Source: an uncultured Sphingobacteriales bacterium (lineage in GTDB: Bacteria; Bacteroidota; Bacteroidia; Chitinophagales; Chitinophagaceae). Taken from it: a stretch of DNA of 14,269 bases. Made by a program: the position numbers and the translations under genes. Location of the stretch: contig CAMPKG010000045.1 of the NCBI GenBank assembly GCA_946887085.1, forward strand, positions 1-14,269, read 5' to 3'. Numbering within the stretch: the stretch's first letter is position 1; every line of letters begins with the position of its first letter. This document shows positions 13,224 through 14,269 of the stretch, in pieces. A model generated the notes under the pieces. That model ran no database searches, had not been told where the DNA came from, and was given only the letters and a program-made list of their open reading frames with translations.

Positions 13224-14269
13224 TTACTTCTTCTTGTATTTCGAAATAAGATCGGTAACCGAACTGCGGCGCAGGTATTCAGGATTCAACTCGGTAAACA
13301 TTTTCACCCTTGAAGGAGACATTTTCAAAGCCTTTTCAAGCTGCAACAGGGCCTCTTTACTTTTACCAAGTTCAAACATGATCGCGGCCTGAAAATAGCG
13401 GAAGTCAGCTTTTTCACCGCAGTGCTCGCGTGCTACCTCCAGCTGTGTCAGTGCTTCATCATAGTAACCCGAGACAAAGAGGCCCTTTATTAGCGCCATC
13501 CACGTGGTTTTGTTGCCGGGTTTCAGGCGAACAGCATTGAGATAGCATACAAGTGCTTCGCTTTTCACATCCATTTCCATCAGGCAGTTGCCTATGGCCA
13601 TGCAGTAGGCCGCATTGTCTTTATCCAGGTGCAGTGCAACCGAATATGCTTTCACAGCTTTTTCCCACTGTTTTTCGCGGGTGTACGTTTCACCTATTTT
13701 GAAGAAAATGGTATCGTCCTGCGGGCTGAGTTGCGATGCCTGCCGATAGTAGTAACGGGCACGTTGAAAGTTCTTTTGCTTTTCCCAGCAATAACCCATT
13801 GCTTCGAATATCACATCCTCCGGTTTTGCTATTTCGAGATGCTTCTCCAAAACCTCGATGGCTTTTTCGTACCATTTCAGACGCATATATGCGTCTGCCA
13901 TATTTCGGTACGCAAACTCAAATTTCTCGTCGATAGCGACGCAAAATTCGTAGGAGTCGATAGCCTTTTCGTAAAGCTTAAGACCCTGGTATGCGGCGCC
14001 GAGATTAAACCAGGCGAGCGCGTTATATGGGTCTTCCTCGGTAAGCCTGGTATGTAGCGTGACACTTTCCTCCAGACGTTCTGTAAACTCTGCCCAAAAG
14101 CATATTTTTTGCAGGGCCTCTTCATTCCTGCGATCTATCTTTATGACACGTTTCAATGTATCGAACACCGAATCGAACTCTTCACATTCGTCATAGACGT
14201 CTGATAACTCCAATAAGACCTCGATTTTTTCCTTACCCTCAAATTCAGCTGATTTCTGCTCAAGCCACA
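13224..14269 (-). CDS. Tetratricopeptide-repeat protein, N-terminus cut by window edge
   Basis: The frame is open to the right edge (347 residues visible plus a partial codon), so the true start lies outside; the TTG at 14213 is only an internal codon, and coding sequence (WLEQKSAEFEGKEK and on) continues upstream of it. Counting from that TTG, gap-free 34-residue TPR units run 31-64, 65-98, 99-132, 133-166, 167-200, 201-234, 235-268 and 269-302, with a likely earlier unit before residue 31. Examples are LAWFNLGAAYQGLKLYEKAI and AYRNMADAYMRLKWYEKAI, with Asp/Pro-rich turns at unit ends. A 27-residue tail ends in ISKYKKK. No signal peptide or enzyme domain is visible in this part. TPR superhelices mediate protein-protein contacts; the partner is unknown. 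Confidence 0.88.
   Translation of the reverse strand, partial: WLEQKSAEFEGKEKIEVLLELSDVYDECEEFDSVFDTLKRVIKIDRRNEEALQKICFWAEFTERLEESVTLHTRLTEEDPYNALAWFNLGAAYQGLKLYEKAIDSYEFCVAIDEKFEFAYRNMADAYMRLKWYEKAIEVLEKHLEIAKPEDVIFEAMGYCWEKQKNFQRARYYYRQASQLSPQDDTIFFKIGETYTREKQWEKAVKAYSVALHLDKDNAAYCMAIGNCLMEMDVKSEALVCYLNAVRLKPGNKTTWMALIKGLFVSGYYDEALTQLEVAREHCGEKADFRYFQAAIMFELGKSKEALLQLEKALKMSPSRVKMFTELNPEYLRRSSVTDLISKYKKK

Noticed and set aside
14211..14213. TTG as start codon of the TPR gene
   Set aside because: The frame continues upstream to the window edge without a stop and keeps a TPR-compatible sequence, so this is an internal codon.
1..14269. Mobile elements, phage genes, toxin-antitoxin or defence systems
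   Set aside because: No transposase, integrase, flanking inverted repeats, target-site duplications or recognisable defence genes were seen on either strand.

Overview
The window looks like a chromosomal segment of a Bacteroidota bacterium, most likely Chitinophagaceae or a close relative. The evidence is a secreted giant protein ending in the gliding-motility-type C-terminal sorting domain of the type IX secretion system (T9SS), a PorP/SprF outer-membrane protein directly downstream of it, several near-perfect Bacteroidota -7 boxes (TAnnTTTG), A-rich leaders instead of strong Shine-Dalgarno sites, and a RprY-like OmpR-family regulator. Genus-level placement is inference. The segment is dense: no gene-free stretch exceeds about 165 bases, and I see no tRNA, rRNA, CRISPR array, insertion sequence or phage gene.

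Layout from left to right. (1) Positions 1-1436, minus strand: a flippase-like membrane protein followed by a DUF3108-type exported protein that runs off the left edge. (2) Positions 1448-2035, plus strand: Holliday-junction resolvase RuvC, divergent from the flippase-like gene with only 11 bp between two TTG start codons. (3) Positions 2178-2882, plus strand: an orphan OmpR-family response regulator, preceded by a cluster of TTGCA motifs and ended by a strong hairpin shared with the converging operon. (4) Positions 2940-10635, minus strand: the centrepiece, a 2.2-kiloresidue surface protein with about 14 PKD domains, 12 tandem four-cysteine Ig-like repeats of about 76 residues and a type-B T9SS sorting domain, followed after a few bases by its PorP/SprF partner gene. 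(5) Positions 10810-11535, minus strand: pyridoxine 5'-phosphate synthase PdxJ. (6) Positions 11580-13223, plus strand: a peptide/nickel-type (family 5) substrate-binding lipoprotein without visible permease genes. (7) Positions 13224-14269, minus strand: a tetratricopeptide-repeat protein of gap-free 34-residue units running off the right edge.

The one clear functional unit is the adhesin plus PorP/SprF pair: the giant protein is predicted to be exported by Sec, moved across the outer membrane by the T9SS and held at the surface with help from the co-encoded PorP-like protein. Its cysteine layout suggests a rod of beta-sandwich domains each stapled by disulfides. DNA identity between some repeats but not others points to recent exchange within the array. 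The other genes are housekeeping or accessory genes with no obvious link to this pair. I do not see an entirely new kind of system; the most interesting material is in the architecture, cysteine pattern and repeat recombination of the adhesin.
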